Part shown: one piece after another, positions 14,276 to 22,024 of the stretch | Position numbering within the stretch: position 1 is the stretch's first letter | How the letters are laid out: the number at the start of each line of letters is the position of its first letter | IMG/VR virus record: IMGVR_UViG_3300046534_000380 | Span: 1 to 32,259 of that record | Origin: a virus | DNA: 32,259 nucleotides | Reading direction: 5' to 3' (one strand) | Made by a program: the position numbers and the translations under genes | Notes under the pieces: model-generated | Seen by the model: the letters and a program-made list of their open reading frames with translations, nothing else | Told to the model about the DNA's origin: nothing | The model's database searches: none

Positions 14276-14609
14276 TTTTTGCGACCTTGCCGCCAATTAA
14301 ATTGTTTTTTATATCTAAAGCGTTTTTAGCTGTTCCGTCTGGATTAGTTGCTTGTGGTGCCTTAGGTAAACCATTCTTGCCTTTTTTCTTGCCTTTAGCA
14401 TATGCATATGTAGGGTTTACTACACTAGCAACACTACCTGAGCTAGTAGCGCCTGCGCTTGCTGATTCTGCAACACTAGGATCATTACAGTTGCAATGTT
14501 CACAATCTGCTGAGCATTTACAATCTTCTCTTTTAGTATCAGCACCACAGCACTTGTCTGAACAGTGTGTGTCTTTTTGTGATTCAGTTATTATTTCATT
14601 TATTTTCAT
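14271..14609 (-). CDS. Cysteine-cluster protein with prohead-type N-terminus
   Basis: MKINEIITES carries an I-x-E then Ser, the T4 prohead targeting and cleavage pattern. Immediately after it comes a cluster of eight cysteines in 26 residues (Cys16, 20, 21, 30, 32, 36, 39, 41) and two histidines, resembling a metal-binding peptide. The remainder is a Gly/Ala/Ser linker, then NPTYAYAKGKKKGKNG and a basic tail, a pattern I recall from C-termini of marine phage proteins. If cleaved after residue 9, the metal-binding part would remain in the head. It overlaps the DUF6356-like gene by 14 bases. Confidence 0.65.
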   Translation of the reverse strand: MKINEIITESQKDTHCSDKCCGADTKREDCKCSADCEHCNCNDPSVAESASAGATSSGSVASVVNPTYAYAKGKKKGKNGLPKAPQATNPDGTAKNALDIKNNLIGGKVAKR

Positions 14610-14799
14610 GTCTATCTTCCAAAATGGTTTTCATTACGTTTGTTGCGGTGTGTACAAATAAACTAGGCGCAACACCATGTATTACTAGCGCCGGGATAAC
14701 TAACTGCAATTGGATCGCTGCCTTTAAAGCACCCTTCATATGCTGAAACTTAGTTTCGCCAACTTCTTCTAAATGTGTTTTGCATTGTTTACTAAACAT
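14596..14799 (-). CDS. DUF6356-like small membrane protein
   Basis: I start this 67-aa protein at the ATG at 14799, which shares one base with the upstream stop (TAATG); a longer form from 14829 would overlap the upstream gene. The order KTHLEEVGETKFQHMKGAL, then a hydrophobic span AAIQLQLVIPALVIHGVAPS, then the HTATNVMKTI end matches DUF6356, a family seen in alphaproteobacteria and their phages, in my recollection. It should have one membrane segment. Function is unknown. Confidence 0.7.
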   Translation of the reverse strand: MFSKQCKTHLEEVGETKFQHMKGALKAAIQLQLVIPALVIHGVAPSLFVHTATNVMKTILEDRHENK

Positions 14800-15995
14800 T
14801 ACTTCTTGCCACCTTTCATGTTTGCACACCAGTGATACATTCTTGCTTTTTCACCTGATGCTTTCTTAGCACGTTTACGTAGTGCTGTAACACTTCCGTT
14901 ACAACTAGCGCCGGACTTCTTTACTCGTCCTGGTCTGCTTTTACCCTTTTTTTTACCGTCTGCAAAGTTTTCTGCAATTACTTCTTCTAATGAAGTATCA
15001 ATCATTCTAACAGTTGCAAATTCTTCACCCATAAGTCTTAGTGCATCAAACCTATGATGTCCGTTTACTATACGTCCTTTAGGATCAATAGTTAAAGGAC
15101 TATAGTTACCGTCTTTTACTTTAGTTAATTGCTTTTCGAGTTTGCGAAAGTTTCTATTCTTTTGTACACTACGTAACTTATTTAATTTAATTTTACCTAG
15201 TTTACCTTGATCTTTAATTTGCGGAGGTGCTTCACCACCAGTCGGAGTGTCATCGTAGTGTGCATCTTGATAACCCGATGCATCTTGTGTGTCATAACCA
15301 ATACGGTTAAGTTGTTTCATAAGATACTTCATTTCTTTTTGCCCAGCGTATGGGGCAATCATAATATCAGGTTCATCAACGTTAGAATTGTCAGGCACAC
15401 TTTTTAAGTTAGCTAAGTTAGTTCCAATCTTTAAAAAATCATATGCTGTATCAGACTTTGTTAAAAAAGTATTCTTAGGATTAGCAATCATCTTGCCTTC
15501 ACTGTACTGAGCTTTACGTTTAGCAATAGTTTTTTTACGTTTGAATTGCGGTGTCTCTAATGCAGCCATTACTTCGTTGTAGCCTCTAAGCATACTCATA
15601 AATGCATCATATCCGGTACCACTTAACACTTTCTCAACACCGTCTGCATTGTAGTCCATGTTATCTTTAAAGCCTTCTAATCTTGTTTTTAATCTATTTT
15701 TTAAGCCGTCGAGTGTATATACGCCTACGCCTTTAACCCATATTTCTAAATTCTTTGGATCAAAGTCTTTTACATCATGTATGTCTGCATACTTGCCTTC
15801 TGAAAGGCCCAAGTTAAACAATACGTTAGTACTCTTACCTTTTACTTTTTTGCTTAGTGTTGGCGGAACTCCGTCTTTGTCTACAGTGTTGCCAAACTTT
15901 GATGCTTCTTTAGGAATCTGATTAGTATCAACATCAACTGTAGTGTTAACGCCTTTTACGATTCTTCCGTCTTCTGATATCTCTTGGAACTTCAT
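14799..15995 (-). CDS. ParB-like (SpoOJ/sulfiredoxin-fold) domain protein with C-terminal Cys tail
   Basis: A 398-aa protein. Residues about 295-340 hold the ParB N-terminal domain pattern (SPLTIDPKGRIVNGHHRFDA, with NGHHR at 311-315), known from CTP-dependent switches and some nucleases. The N-terminus MKFQEISED has an I-x-E near residue 8, like prohead-cleaved proteins, and the C-terminus ends in a basic segment with Cys365 and Cys390 (RMYHWCANMKGGKK) found on other marine phage proteins. The middle part is unassigned. A nuclease or DNA-binding function in the head or injected with the genome is possible. Confidence 0.75.
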   Translation of the reverse strand: MKFQEISEDGRIVKGVNTTVDVDTNQIPKEASKFGNTVDKDGVPPTLSKKVKGKSTNVLFNLGLSEGKYADIHDVKDFDPKNLEIWVKGVGVYTLDGLKNRLKTRLEGFKDNMDYNADGVEKVLSGTGYDAFMSMLRGYNEVMAALETPQFKRKKTIAKRKAQYSEGKMIANPKNTFLTKSDTAYDFLKIGTNLANLKSVPDNSNVDEPDIMIAPYAGQKEMKYLMKQLNRIGYDTQDASGYQDAHYDDTPTGGEAPPQIKDQGKLGKIKLNKLRSVQKNRNFRKLEKQLTKVKDGNYSPLTIDPKGRIVNGHHRFDALRLMGEEFATVRMIDTSLEEVIAENFADGKKKGKSRPGRVKKSGASCNGSVTALRKRAKKASGEKARMYHWCANMKGGKK

Positions 15996-16213
15996 TTCTT
16001 TTTACGGCCCCTAAATTGTGTAGCACCTGTCATATAAGGTTTGCTGAACCAAAGTTTAAACCACTCTTGGTCTCCTGGCTGTAGTCCCATCTTCTTTTCT
16101 TTTTTCTTTAGCGCCGCAGCTGTTTCGCTAGGATTTTCATCAATCTTATATTCAGAATATCCTCTAAATTCACCGACGCCTGCTAGACGTTTTATGTCCT
16201 GTAGCTCATCCAT
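15992..16213 (-). CDS. Conserved small phage protein, 73 aa
   Basis: The start is set at the ATG at 16213 because it overlaps the upstream stop by eight bases, as at other junctions here; the longer frame has no ribosome site. Segments MDELQDIKRLAGVGEFRGY and the aromatic-rich EWFKLWFSKPY are recalled from T4-like marine phages. The end is basic (GRKKK). It overlaps the next gene by four bases (ATGA). Function is unknown. Confidence 0.65.
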   Translation of the reverse strand: MDELQDIKRLAGVGEFRGYSEYKIDENPSETAAALKKKEKKMGLQPGDQEWFKLWFSKPYMTGATQFRGRKKK

Positions 16214-16802
16214 CAGCGCGATCTTTAATGCCCATGCCGTTACGTACAGCATCGTACATTGCCTGTGCTAGTTTAGTATTTGGAACGCCTTGTGCAAATG
16301 CCTTTAAGTTGCCCTGTACAGCAGCCTGACGCATCTTACTTGCGCTCATACCTTCTGCACCATCTGCATCAGGATCACGTTCGCCTGCACTTACAACTTT
16401 TAATGTGTTAAACTTAAATGGTATCTTTCCTGTTTTATCAGGTTGGCCATTGTATGTATCAAACAGCTTTTGAAAGCCATCTACTCTGTCGCTGCCTGCA
16501 ACAAAGATTAAATCTGTATATCCTAAACTTTGTAACTTTTCTAATGCTTGTACAGGTGTACGTACACTTTGATGACCGATGTTAATGCCTGGAAAGAATT
16601 GCTTTGCAAACTTTAATTTAGTTGCAAAGTCTAATGGATCTGTTTTAGGCTTTTGTGTTTGACTAAGAAACAAGTAATGATCGCCTTCATGTTTCTTTAT
16701 TTGATCAACTAACTTACTATGACCAATAGTTGGAGGATTTAACCTACCAAAAGCAAGAACTGCTTTCTTTGATGGTGCTTCAAACAGCTCTTTGAGAAAC
16801 AT
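16206..16802 (-). CDS. Nucleotidyltransferase-like protein with prohead-type N-terminus
   Basis: A HIGH-superfamily nucleotidyltransferase: GRLNPPTIGHSKL (19-31) has the T-x-G-H loop, and MSASKMRQAA near residue 155 matches the ISSSxIR motif. Such enzymes include NMN adenylyltransferase and phosphopantetheine adenylyltransferase, and the specificity is unclear. N-terminal MFLKELFEAP contains L-F-E followed by Ala, matching the T4 prohead protease site, so the enzyme may be packaged in the head. The gene overlaps its downstream neighbour by eight bases. Confidence 0.8.
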   Translation of the reverse strand: MFLKELFEAPSKKAVLAFGRLNPPTIGHSKLVDQIKKHEGDHYLFLSQTQKPKTDPLDFATKLKFAKQFFPGINIGHQSVRTPVQALEKLQSLGYTDLIFVAGSDRVDGFQKLFDTYNGQPDKTGKIPFKFNTLKVVSAGERDPDADGAEGMSASKMRQAAVQGNLKAFAQGVPNTKLAQAMYDAVRNGMGIKDRADG

Positions 16803-17132
16803 TTAGTATTCCCCTTCTTCAATATTTTTTACTTCGTCTTCTTTAATAGCTTCAATAATGTTCAGTTCGTCTTCTTCTGTAAAAACACCTTGTGAACCAC
16901 CTAGTCCGTACTCTTCACAATACTGTTCCATTGCACGTTGAACCATTGGCTTTAAAGTTTCTGCAAAATCTACAGCCTGCCCTTTTCTAAACTTATCAGA
17001 CATACTTGCCATAACAGGGAAGTACTCTTTCCTATAAAACATAGGATTGTTTTTCATATACGTATGACAATCATTTGCCACATTGTATGGCATATCAAAG
17101 TCGTCTTTGTTTGCTAATTCAAATAGTTTCAT
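16803..17132 (-). CDS. Conserved T4-like phage protein, 109 aa
   Basis: An acidic, mostly helical protein. MKLFELANKDDF has L-F-E in its first residues, and MKNNPMFYRKEYFPVMASM and the acidic C-terminal half ending EEGEY are patterns I recall in T4-like cyanophage proteins. No enzyme motif is seen. Its stop abuts the start of the nucleotidyltransferase gene. The segment FTEEDELNIIEAI is a predicted amphipathic helix. Confidence 0.7.
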   Translation of the reverse strand: MKLFELANKDDFDMPYNVANDCHTYMKNNPMFYRKEYFPVMASMSDKFRKGQAVDFAETLKPMVQRAMEQYCEEYGLGGSQGVFTEEDELNIIEAIKEDEVKNIEEGEY

Positions 17133-17133
17133 A

Positions 17134-17307
17134 CTAGCTCTCTTTGCTTACGAAATCTTCATACTTAGTTCCGTATGGATTAGATGCTATTAAGATGCTG
17201 TCATTTTCTGGCTGATAATCATCTGATTCTGTGTTATCTAATCCGTTTATCTTAGCTAAACGATTGCCTAAATCTCTTATTTGTTCTGCTTCTGACTTTT
17301 TTACCAT
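17134..17307 (-). CDS. Small protein, 57 aa
   Basis: The ATG at 17307 lies in the last bases of the upstream gene (ATGGTAA overlap, seven bases), and the TAG at 17134 is two bases before the next gene, so it fills this gap precisely. The protein starts MVKKSEAEQIRDLGNRLAK, an amphipathic helix, and ends KYEDFVSKES. It is acidic with no recognised motif. The tight fit between neighbours supports reality. Confidence 0.7.
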   Translation of the reverse strand: MVKKSEAEQIRDLGNRLAKINGLDNTESDDYQPENDSILIASNPYGTKYEDFVSKES

Positions 17308-17894
17308 TTTCTACAACTCCAATATCTTGCTTTTGTGCGTGGACCCGGGTTATCACAATTATGTCTTGCTCTAAACGAACGTCTCGCTGCGGGGTTATTC
17401 TTCTTAATACTCATTGCTTTACCTTTGACACTGCTACCGCCGTGTCCAAAGTTTACTTTTTTAGTATTGCCTGTCTTAGGATCTTTAACATAAACTTTAA
17501 ATTTCTTAGTATCGCCTTGCATAGGCTTGCCAAGTTTAACTTTACGACCTTGGTACTCTGCTTCGTCTACTTCTTCATCTTCGTTGTACCACATTTCGCC
17601 ATACTGTTCGTAAAACTCGTCATCGTCATCATATGTTTCTTCAACAACAGGACTGTCATCTTCTGTTGACACTTCGATGTCAAAGTCTTCATACCCTTCA
17701 CTAAATAAAAAGTTTGCAAGTTTGTCTGCATACTCGTCTGATTCTTCTTCGCTTAATAATCTTGGTAGCGGTATATGATAGGCAGAACCACCTTGTTCTG
17801 TTTCTAATAATTCTGCACCTGGAAAAATACTTTCATCTAAACTTTCGTTTAAATTATTGTTCTTTTCCATTACTACTCTTACAAAATGTTCCAT
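17301..17894 (-). CDS. Phage protein with acidic linker and C-terminal Cys/basic tail
   Basis: Residues 1-110 are strongly acidic with low complexity. From about 112 a compact basic domain follows (YQGRKVKLGKPM, then KKFKVYVKDPKTGNTKKV), and the end RARHNCDNPGPRTKARYWSC has Cys180 and Cys194. This C-terminal module is widespread in marine myophage proteins in my recollection and may be a small zinc-binding or crosslinking element. N-terminal LNESLDES carries L-x-E-S, resembling prohead cleavage sites. A late promoter-like box and an AGCAGG ribosome site precede the ATG. Confidence 0.75.
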   Translation of the reverse strand: MEHFVRVVMEKNNNLNESLDESIFPGAELLETEQGGSAYHIPLPRLLSEEESDEYADKLANFLFSEGYEDFDIEVSTEDDSPVVEETYDDDDEFYEQYGEMWYNEDEEVDEAEYQGRKVKLGKPMQGDTKKFKVYVKDPKTGNTKKVNFGHGGSSVKGKAMSIKKNNPAARRSFRARHNCDNPGPRTKARYWSCRKW

Positions 17895-17914
17895 TTTTAA
17901 ATCCTGCTCTTTTT

Positions 17915-17925
17915 AATATTTATTA
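17915..17925 (-). promoter_or_regulatory. Late promoter-like box TAATAAATATT
   Basis: On the minus strand AATAAATA lies about 22 bases before the ATG at 17894, with an AGCAGG sequence between. It resembles the T4 late promoter core TATAAATA. It overlaps the stop codon of the fibre gene. Confidence 0.35.
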
Positions 17926-18708
17926 CAGTGCTGCTATTCTAGTTTGGTAATCAGCAAAGTCTGTACTTGCTGCTACTAATGCTTTCAAGTCTGCTGTATT
18001 AGTATATCCTGGTATTGCCGCATTGTGTGTAACTTCGCCTGTTCCAGCATCGTAACCAAGTATGGTTGTCATTGTTGCACTTCTAATTGGTTTAATTCTT
18101 AAACTACTTGCTGTAGTATTTTCTACTGCACTACCTGTTGCGTTGATTACAATTGAGTTTGCGGCTTGGTTAGTTTCACCAGCTAGTCTACCAATTGCTA
18201 CTGCGTTAGTACCTTGACTAGTTACACCTGCCCTGTCACCTATTGCTACTGCACTATTACCTTGACTTGTAATAGCTGTATAAGCCCCAATTGCTACTGA
18301 TTGTTCGCCTTGACTTGTTTTACCAGCATTAACTCCAATTGCTACTGATTCGATATTTTGACTAGAATTGCCAGCATTATAGCCAATTGCTATTGAACCG
18401 GCACCTTGGGCTAATCCACCTACGTCTGTACCTGCATTAGAGCCAAGTGCAACGTTAATTGAACTTACTGTTAAACTTGCTGTGTCTACTGCGCCAACAA
18501 TCTTGTTGTTAACTCCGTCTACAAGTAGTGTTGAATCATCGCCAAACACACTACCTACAACATCTGATGTAATATTTCCATCCTCTAGTGCTTCGACACG
18601 AGGATATACTTCGTCAAAGTTATCATTAACTTTATCAAGGGCTGAACGTATGCTTTCACCGTCTCCGGTTAATTCGCCTGTTCCTAAATTTATTATTTGC
18701 TTTGCCAT
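17923..18708 (-). CDS. Putative tail fibre or tail-associated protein with YadA-like repeats
   Basis: The N-terminus (IINLGTGELTGDGESIRSAL, then KVNDNFDEVY) is the typical start of phage tail fibre and baseplate-attached proteins. Residues 105-184 contain five tandem copies of a 16-residue unit led by S/A-V-A-I-G, the YadA/Hia head repeat that forms trimeric beta-helices in adhesins. A less regular copy precedes it. The C-terminus has no intramolecular chaperone (S74) domain. It may bind the host surface. It is followed by a second fibre-like gene upstream at 18720-19127. Confidence 0.8.
   Translation of the reverse strand: MAKQIINLGTGELTGDGESIRSALDKVNDNFDEVYPRVEALEDGNITSDVVGSVFGDDSTLLVDGVNNKIVGAVDTASLTVSSINVALGSNAGTDVGGLAQGAGSIAIGYNAGNSSQNIESVAIGVNAGKTSQGEQSVAIGAYTAITSQGNSAVAIGDRAGVTSQGTNAVAIGRLAGETNQAANSIVINATGSAVENTTASSLRIKPIRSATMTTILGYDAGTGEVTHNAAIPGYTNTADLKALVAASTDFADYQTRIAAL
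18157..18396 (-). repeat. Five tandem 48-base repeats encoding YadA-like units
   Basis: Residues 105-184 of the fibre protein form five units of exactly 16 residues, each starting with S/A-(V/I)-A-I-G. The DNA copies are diverged rather than identical, which argues for an old repeat kept by protein structure. Confidence 0.8.
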
Positions 18709-18719
18709 CTATGTCGCCC

Positions 18720-19127
18720 TTAATGATTTAATCTTATGCTGTTAACTGTACCGGCAGTCCAATTACTAACATATGCTCTTACCCAAACATAGTTTCCAGT
18801 AAAATTGTAGGTTTTAGTGTTAGTAGTAACACTAGTATATTCTACAGAGGTAATGCTTTGAGTTGTAACTAACCCAGTAGTGTCAACACTTTGTTTACCG
18901 GAGTCTAAAACTAAAGTAAACCAGTCAGCTTCTACTGGGTTAGTTGCAAGTGTTCCTTGCATAGTTACTGTTCCGATAAATCCGTTAAGATCTACTTGTA
19001 CGGTGTGTAAACCGTCACTACGTCCGTAGTAACCGTCACCTTTGAATTTGTCTCCAGTAGCTGTCGTTACGACATCGTCTCCTGGATGTGTGTTTGCTGT
19101 TAAAATTTCTATACTATTACTTGGCAT
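18720..19127 (-). CDS. Putative virion (tail fibre/decoration) protein, 135 aa
   Basis: I set the start at the ATG at 19127, just after the preceding gene's stop; the longer frame to 19160 overlaps that gene. The sequence is rich in Thr, Val, Gly and Asn with alternating beta character (for example DGLHTVQVDLNGFIGTVTM, then NYVWVRAYVSNW), as in beta-sandwich attachment or decoration proteins. I do not recognise a family. Position next to a fibre gene supports a virion role. Confidence 0.6.
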   Translation of the reverse strand: MPSNSIEILTANTHPGDDVVTTATGDKFKGDGYYGRSDGLHTVQVDLNGFIGTVTMQGTLATNPVEADWFTLVLDSGKQSVDTTGLVTTQSITSVEYTSVTTNTKTYNFTGNYVWVRAYVSNWTAGTVNSIRLNH

Positions 19128-19131
19128 ACTA

Positions 19132-19797
19132 TTATTTATCCAGATCCTGCGTACTAACAATTCTTTGCACGGTCTGAAAGTTGTGTCCGATCAATAAACT
19201 TATCAATTGTAATACTTTTTCGTCCCTAGTGTAAAAATATAAACCTGGTGCAAAGCCTTTCGCTACAGCTTCTAATGCAATACGGCCTATTTTTACTTTA
19301 CTATTGTTCTTTTGTATCCAATTATAAAAGTTTTGATCAATACACCGGTGATTCAATGTAACTCTATATTCAAACCCTGTAGCATGTTCTACAAGAATAA
19401 CGTTTTTATCTAATTTACATAGGTGTTTTTTGTTAGGTTGCCAATACTCTGCAATACATATACGAGACGACAATTTATCAATGATTGAGATACTGTTAGT
19501 ATAGATGCTCATACTAGCACCTTCAATTCTAAGTTTGTAATCCTCATGTTTAAAAGAGGAAAACAAACTTAGTGCTATCTTTGCCGTGTTAAAATCATCT
19601 GGAGTTACAAATGTATTTTTACTACCAATTGTACGCACAATCACAGCACCGTCGTCTAGCTGAGTTTGCATCCTGTCCAACTCATTACGAGCGTTGTTTA
19701 GATTTTTATCTCTAAAGATGCAAGCCAGATGATTCTTTATAACTAGCTTGTAAAGGAACTCATTATAAAACAGTGATTTTGTTTCATAATTCAACAA
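19132..19797 (-). CDS. Conserved hypothetical protein, 221 aa
   Basis: An alpha/beta protein with two TTG start candidates at 19797/19794, overlapping the clpA stop by 14 bases; no ATG occurs near the N-terminus. GGGGAAG in the clpA end may be the ribosome site. An N-terminal helical region is followed by mixed strands (VIVRTIGSKNTFVTPDDF, NVILVEHATGFEYRVTLNH). It resembles no enzyme I can name. Position between clpA and fibre genes gives no clear hint. Confidence 0.6.
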   Translation of the reverse strand: MLNYETKSLFYNEFLYKLVIKNHLACIFRDKNLNNARNELDRMQTQLDDGAVIVRTIGSKNTFVTPDDFNTAKIALSLFSSFKHEDYKLRIEGASMSIYTNSISIIDKLSSRICIAEYWQPNKKHLCKLDKNVILVEHATGFEYRVTLNHRCIDQNFYNWIQKNNSKVKIGRIALEAVAKGFAPGLYFYTRDEKVLQLISLLIGHNFQTVQRIVSTQDLDK

Positions 19798-22024
19798 GGG
19801 CTTCCCCTACACATTCTAATTCTAGACTGGTTGATTCCTCCGTTACGTTGATGGTAACAGAACCACCTGATTTAAGATTACCAAACAATAGTTCACGTGA
19901 TAGCGGACGTTTAATCTCATTATCAATTACTCGAGCTAAGGGCCTTGCACCCATTTTAGGATCAAATCCTTTTTCTACTAAGTAGTCTAATGCTTCATCT
20001 GATATCTCAATCTTAATACCTTTATCTTTAACCATGTCTTTAAGTTCAACAAGGAACTTACCAACAATCTTCATCATAATTTCTTTAGATAGTTTCTTAA
20101 AGATAATAGTTGCATCAAGTCTGTTTCTAAACTCTGGAGCAAAGAACTTTTTAAGTGCTTTATCTTCGTACTCTAGTTCAAACTCGTCATTAAACCCAAT
20201 TAGATTTTTCTCTGAATCACTAGCACCAAGGTTAGTAGTAAGGATTAATACACAATTACGTGCGTCTGCTACTTTACTGTTTGAACCGGTTACTTTACCA
20301 TTGTCCATTAACTGTAATAGTATTTGTGATACGTCAGGGTGTGCTTTTTCAATCTCGTCAAGTAGTAACACACAGTTAGGTGACTCTTGTAGTTTAGTAA
20401 TTAACTGTCCTGCATTATCATCAAATCCTACATACCCTGGAGGCGAACCAATTAGTTTAGCAATACTATGCTTTTCTTGGTATTCACTCATATCAAAGCG
20501 TACAAGATTTACACCTAGTTGTTCTGCAAGTGACTTTGCTGTTTCTGTTTTGCCTGTACCAGTTGGTCCCATAAAGATAAAGCTACCAATGGGCTTGTCT
20601 GCTGATTTAAGTCCTGCTTGTGCTACTAAGATTTTGTCTACGATACCTTCAATTGCTTCGTCTTGTCCATAAACATCTCTCTTCATATTAGCTTCAAGAT
20701 GTGCAAGGTTGCTTGTTTCTTTCTCAGCAATGTTTTCAACCGGCATGTTAATCATTTTTGCAAGTTCAAATTGTATTTCTTCTTCGGTTACAAGTTTTTC
20801 TGTGCCCGGATCTTTTAAGTTAAAGCGTGAGCATGCAACATCAATTAAGTCGATTGCTTTATCAGGCAACTTCTTGTCGGTTTGATACTTAACACTTAGT
20901 TTTACAGCCGCTTCAATTGCTTGCTCTGTAATTACAGTCTTGTGATAGTCTTCATAGTACTTTTTAATACCACGTAAGATGTCTTTTGCTGTTTCAGTAC
21001 TTGGTTCATCAACTGTTACACGTTGGAATCGACGCATCAAAGCACGATCTTTTTCAAAGCTCTTACGATACTCTTCCCAAGTAGTTGATGCAACTACTTT
21101 CAAGTCGCCTTTAGTAAGTGCAGGCTTCAACATGTTTGCTAAATCGTTTGACTTTTCTTGTCCACCAGCACCAGCACCTTGCATCATGTGTGCTTCGTCG
21201 ATAAACATTACTGTTTTTCCTTTTTTCTTAAGACCAGCAAGTACTAGTTTTAGACGTTCTTCAAAGTCGCCGCGGTATTTACTACCTGCTAACATACTAC
21301 CGATGTCTAAGTTGTACACTTCGTAATCTTTAAGGAATTCTGGCACATCGTCATTAACAATTTTGTATGCTAGTCCTTCAGCAATTGCTGTTTTACCAAC
21401 ACCTGGATCGCCAACAAGCAATACATTGTTTTTAGAACGTCGGCCTAGTGCCAGTGCAATACTGTCTAGTTCTTCACTTCGCCCAATGATGGGATCAATT
21501 TTATCTTTATATACTTCTTCATTAAGATTAGTAGTAAATGAACGTAGTGCTTTAGCCGCAGCTCCACTCATTTCTTCATCTTCAAAATCTTCTTCTAACT
21601 CATTAGAAACATAATCAGCAAATCTATCTTTAGTAATGCCACCTTTTTCAATCCAATATGTTGCAATGGACTTCTTCTCACTTAGTATGCTAATAAACAC
21701 ATCACTTAGTTCAATATTACTACGACCACTAAACAGTACTTGTGTAAACGCTCTGTTTAATACACGTTCTACAGCTTGTGTCTTCTTAGGCTTCATAGGC
21801 GCTTCTGTTTTAATTTCATCTAATGCTGTCTTTAGATGATTTTCTAGATTGCTTTTTAAGAAAGATGGGTCAGCGCCGTAACCTTTAATTACATTTTCAA
21901 AATTCTCTTCGCATAACATTGCAAACAACATATGCTCTACGGTAATGTACTCGTGCTGAAGTTTTCTAGCGTCATTAATTGCTTTCTCAAATACTAATTG
22001 TAGTTCTTTGCTGGGTTCGACCAT
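19784..22024 (-). CDS. clpA: ClpA-like AAA+ unfoldase
   Basis: Residues 1-145 are the Clp N-terminal repeat domain. AAA module 1 has Walker A GDPGVGKT (205-212) and Walker B FIDEA (274-278); module 2 has Walker A GPTGTGKT (486-493), Walker B LLLDEIEK (553-560) and FAPEFRNRLD with the arginine finger. The order and length (746 aa) match ClpA, not ClpB, as there is no middle coiled coil. Ile-Gly-Phe at 609-611, in the position of the ClpA IGL loop, is the ClpP docking tripeptide. No ClpP is in this window, so host ClpP would be the likely partner, giving targeted proteolysis during infection. Confidence 0.93.
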   Translation of the reverse strand: MVEPSKELQLVFEKAINDARKLQHEYITVEHMLFAMLCEENFENVIKGYGADPSFLKSNLENHLKTALDEIKTEAPMKPKKTQAVERVLNRAFTQVLFSGRSNIELSDVFISILSEKKSIATYWIEKGGITKDRFADYVSNELEEDFEDEEMSGAAAKALRSFTTNLNEEVYKDKIDPIIGRSEELDSIALALGRRSKNNVLLVGDPGVGKTAIAEGLAYKIVNDDVPEFLKDYEVYNLDIGSMLAGSKYRGDFEERLKLVLAGLKKKGKTVMFIDEAHMMQGAGAGGQEKSNDLANMLKPALTKGDLKVVASTTWEEYRKSFEKDRALMRRFQRVTVDEPSTETAKDILRGIKKYYEDYHKTVITEQAIEAAVKLSVKYQTDKKLPDKAIDLIDVACSRFNLKDPGTEKLVTEEEIQFELAKMINMPVENIAEKETSNLAHLEANMKRDVYGQDEAIEGIVDKILVAQAGLKSADKPIGSFIFMGPTGTGKTETAKSLAEQLGVNLVRFDMSEYQEKHSIAKLIGSPPGYVGFDDNAGQLITKLQESPNCVLLLDEIEKAHPDVSQILLQLMDNGKVTGSNSKVADARNCVLILTTNLGASDSEKNLIGFNDEFELEYEDKALKKFFAPEFRNRLDATIIFKKLSKEIMMKIVGKFLVELKDMVKDKGIKIEISDEALDYLVEKGFDPKMGARPLARVIDNEIKRPLSRELLFGNLKSGGSVTINVTEESTSLELECVGEALVEL

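Noticed and set aside
19131-19140. GATAAATAAT as a late promoter before the 135-aa gene
   Set aside because: It is the coding end and stop of the upstream gene, and would place the start of transcription on the ATG.
20034-20672. 212-codon rightward frame inside clpA
   Set aside because: Antisense shadow of a conserved AAA+ domain; composition is Ser-rich and unlike a real protein.
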